Assembly: GCF_037969725.1 (NCBI RefSeq) | Contig: NZ_CP150203.1 | Span: forward strand, 512,001-576,000 | Length of the DNA: 64,000 bases | Origin: Paenibacillus sp. FSL W8-0426 | Lineage (GTDB): Bacteria > Bacillota > Bacilli > Paenibacillales > Paenibacillaceae | Direction of reading: 5' to 3' | Made by a program: the position numbers and the translations under genes | Notes under the pieces: model-generated | Databases searched by the model: none | Told to the model about the DNA's origin: nothing | Seen by the model: only the letters and a program-made list of their open reading frames with translations | In this document: piece after piece, positions 62,187-64,000 of the stretch | Numbering within the stretch: position 1 is the stretch's first letter | Layout of the letters: every line of letters begins with the position of its first letter

Positions 62187-62807
62187 ATGAAAAATGATAA
62201 CACAACCACTCGGTCGAAAAAAGGGGCCGGCTCCAACCCGAACAATCGGGCGAAGGCCATCGAGGTGGCCTCACAACTTTTTCTGAGCCAGGGATACAGC
62301 TATGTCAGCATGGATGAAGTCGTAAAGGCCAGCGGCGTATCGAAGTCCAACATTTATTATCATTTCAAAAACAAGGAGGAGCTGCTGCTCGCCGTCGTGC
62401 AATTTTGGATTGCGCGTTACGAAACGGACGTGTACTTGCTGCTCAGCCAACGTGAGCGTTCCGTGGAGGAACGCGTAACTATGTTTATTGCATCCCTGTC
62501 CTCCGGCATGGAGCAGCGGGATTACGCATGGGGTTGTCCGTTCGTCACGCTGTATATGCAGACGCCGCCGGACGCGCCGGAAGTGAAAGAGACGATATCG
62601 CGTTTTTTGCGCGAGCTTCAGCCGTTGGTGGAAAAGCTGTTGCGACAAGGAATTGAGCAAGGGGAGTTCCGGGCCAATATCGATCCGCAATCTGCGGCTT
62701 CCTTGTTCGTGACGGCACTGGAGGGCTCGCTTGTGCTGGCAGAAACTTCGCGGGACGTTTCCATCCTGGAACGGTCTGCACGCACATTTTGCCAAATGCT
62801 TCGGTAA
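62187..62807 (+). CDS. TetR/AcrR-family repressor
   Basis: 206 residues. An N-terminal helix-turn-helix (AIEVASQLFLSQGYSYVSMDEVVKASGVSKSNIYYHFKNKEEL, given here as two motifs VSMDEVVKASGVSK and NIYYHFKNKEEL) is typical TetR. The ligand domain has WGCPFVTLYMQTPPDAPEV and SAASLFVTALEGSLVLAET, like AefR/YcdC-type regulators. No ribosome binding site precedes the ATG, which lies at the predicted transcription start. The stop codon sits inside a terminator hairpin. Operators near its own start and before the downstream SDR gene suggest autoregulation and control of that gene. Confidence 0.9.
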   Translation: MKNDNTTTRSKKGAGSNPNNRAKAIEVASQLFLSQGYSYVSMDEVVKASGVSKSNIYYHFKNKEELLLAVVQFWIARYETDVYLLLSQRERSVEERVTMFIASLSSGMEQRDYAWGCPFVTLYMQTPPDAPEVKETISRFLRELQPLVEKLLRQGIEQGEFRANIDPQSAASLFVTALEGSLVLAETSRDVSILERSARTFCQMLR

Positions 62808-62824
62808 TCGAAGCACTTTTTTTT
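62797..62824 (+). terminator. terminator overlapping the tetR stop codon
   Basis: TGCTTCG (62797-62803) pairs with CGAAGCA (62809-62815) around GTAAT, which contains the TAA stop; C and a run of eight or nine T follow. Confidence 0.8.
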
Positions 62825-62831
62825 ACACATG

Positions 62832-62853
62832 ATTAGTACTATTTAGTACTAAT
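62832..62853 (+). promoter_or_regulatory. perfect TetR-type operator before the SDR gene
   Basis: ATTAGTACT (62832-62840) and AGTACTAAT (62845-62853) are exact inverted repeats around ATTT. A TTTACA at 62822-62827 may be the -35 element. The related imperfect site lies upstream of tetR. Confidence 0.75.
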
Positions 62854-62883
62854 CGAACACTATGCATTGATGGAGGTACAATA

Positions 62884-64000
62884 ATGATTACTGCAAATAT
62901 AGATAAGGAAAGTGCGGGTAATACAACCATTTTCATGACAGGCAGCACGGGATTCATCGGCAAAGAAGTGGTAAAACAGTTCATGAACGGCACGGCGAAT
63001 CTGTTACTGTTGGTTCGTTCCGAATCGAGAGCAAGAAAAGCGATGCGGAATCACGGGATCGGAGTGGACGAGAGAATCCGATTCGTTGAGGGTGACCTGT
63101 CCCGGCCGGGTCTTGGGCTTAATGGCGAAGACAGGAAGCGGGTTATGGAAGCCGACGTCATTATTCACTCGGGCGGCACGATGGACGTTACCTTGGAACG
63201 GAAGGAGGCTGAACGTATTTTCATGAACGGGGCCAAGGAGATCGCGGTGCTGGCGGAGGATATTCATAAGGCGCGGGGACTGCGGCATTTTATTCATGTT
63301 GTAGGTTACATGAGTCCCTACGGAGATGACGATAATTCATCGTTACCGACTAATCGAAAGAAGCGGGCAGCGGACAATCCGGGGAAATGGAAAAGATGGC
63401 TCAATACCATGCTTCACACCGAGAGTGCCTACGAGCATATGAAATTTGAAGCGGACCGCTACATTCGCGAGCATGCGAAGCGATGTTCCTATCCTCTATC
63501 GGTGGTCAACCCGAGCACGGTCGTGGGGCCTTTTCCGACAGGAATTACAGAGCAGCTCGGGGGATTCGGCCTGCTCGTCCAAGCCACGAGAAACCGGAAA
63601 ATGCCCGTTGTCCCTGGAGGTTCGCATCATTGGCTGCCGCTGGTATCCAATGATGTGGTGGCTGCAGCGATTGTTTTTCTTGCTGGCGAGTCGGATCCGA
63701 CGGGAGGAACATTTCCGTTGTTGTCGCGTAAGGAGGTCGGTCCGGACATGAAAGATCTGATCGGCATGTTAGCGTCTGAACTGGACGTGTCCACCCCTCG
63801 CGGAGTCGTCCCGCTGCCGTTCATCCACGTTCTGATGAAAGCGGGCGGAAGTCGAATTAGCGGCATACCACCGGAATCTCTAGCGTTCATCACGACGCGT
63901 GAGTTCGAGGTTGAGCAGACGGAACGGCTTTTTGCATGCATGGGCCGAACAATGCCTGATATTTCGGCACTGCTTCCCGATGTCGTGGCTGATTTGGATT
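62884..64000 (+). CDS. extended-SDR / NAD-dependent epimerase family protein (partial)
   Basis: The frame is open from ATG 62884 (GGAGG 8 bases upstream) to the right edge, at least 372 residues, so the end is missing. The N-terminal Rossmann motif is TTIFMTGSTGFIGKEVV, then LLLLVRSESRARKAM and EGDLSRPGLGL, followed by DVIIHSGGTMDVTL and VVNPSTVVGPFPTG. A region YEHMKFEADRYIREH supplies a YxxxK-type pair (Tyr-Glu-His-Met-Lys). This pattern is close to thioester-reductase/male-sterility-type SDRs that act on acyl or polyketide-like substrates, but the substrate is unknown. Its operator suggests control by the adjacent TetR protein. Confidence 0.85.
   Translation, partial: MITANIDKESAGNTTIFMTGSTGFIGKEVVKQFMNGTANLLLLVRSESRARKAMRNHGIGVDERIRFVEGDLSRPGLGLNGEDRKRVMEADVIIHSGGTMDVTLERKEAERIFMNGAKEIAVLAEDIHKARGLRHFIHVVGYMSPYGDDDNSSLPTNRKKRAADNPGKWKRWLNTMLHTESAYEHMKFEADRYIREHAKRCSYPLSVVNPSTVVGPFPTGITEQLGGFGLLVQATRNRKMPVVPGGSHHWLPLVSNDVVAAAIVFLAGESDPTGGTFPLLSRKEVGPDMKDLIGMLASELDVSTPRGVVPLPFIHVLMKAGGSRISGIPPESLAFITTREFEVEQTERLFACMGRTMPDISALLPDVVADLD

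Overview
The window looks like a chromosomal segment of a Paenibacillus-type Firmicute. The evidence is strong AGGAGG-type ribosome binding sites, frequent TTG and GTG starts, about 50-55% GC with two much GC-richer patches (about 6.3-7.6 kb and 28.3-29.8 kb), FosB (a bacillithiol enzyme), two YjcZ-type sporulation miniproteins, an SLH-domain protein, and a YesM/YesN-type two-component system beside a sugar ABC transporter. No prophage, transposase, CRISPR array, rRNA or tRNA was seen. The species cannot be named from the sequence alone.

Layout. 0-6.2 kb: end of a MerR/RacA-like protein, a small Ser/Thr kinase, a basic Ser/Tyr/Arg-rich miniprotein, a stand-alone methionine aminopeptidase, an MDR-type oxidoreductase, a CcdC-like membrane protein and an anchored protein of unknown function. 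6.2-9.3 kb: two self-contained switches, an MBL-hydrolase/TetR operon with three ACTAAT half-sites over its promoter, and an Rrf2 gene whose promoter lies on a perfect palindrome, followed by a nitroreductase. 9.3-19.7 kb: SLH protein, AraC regulator, lactonase, a complete five-gene oligopeptide ABC operon and an ArsR-type regulator. 19.8-25.6 kb: a secreted rhamnogalacturonan lyase (PL11) with a CcpA-like site, then a sulfate uptake cluster (leader peptide, binding protein, CysT, CysW, YezD) without its ATPase. 25.6-40 kb: mostly single genes, including bifunctional NAD(P)HX repair enzyme, a BMP-lipoprotein/chemoreceptor pair, a gamma-glutamyltransferase, FosB, an S9 peptidase and a TPR-SMI1 protein.

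39.7-43.8 kb is a class I ribonucleotide reductase operon whose promoter carries two NrdR-box-like sites 32 bp apart and whose leader is close to 500 nt. 44-54.4 kb has a thiamine-binding-type protein, secreted and lipoproteins, two YjcZ-like genes sharing a promoter-like motif, an HD-GYP protein, a PAP2 phosphatase, an orphan sensor kinase, RidA, a TspO-like protein and an arsenite/bile-acid-type transporter. 54.4-62.1 kb is a carbohydrate module: a 55-bp-armed inverted repeat, a YesN/YesM pair, divergent permeases, a 221-bp tandem repeat (3.7 copies) and the solute-binding protein. The window closes with a TetR regulator, apparently translated from a leaderless transcript, and a truncated extended-SDR gene that share a palindromic operator.

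I found no clear new enzymatic or defence system. The most unusual structures are non-coding or very small: the 221-bp tandem array inside a transporter operon, the 29-codon leader ORF of the sulfate cluster, the long nrd leader with two terminator-like hairpins, the yjcZ promoter motif with an orphan third copy, and the leaderless TetR circuit.
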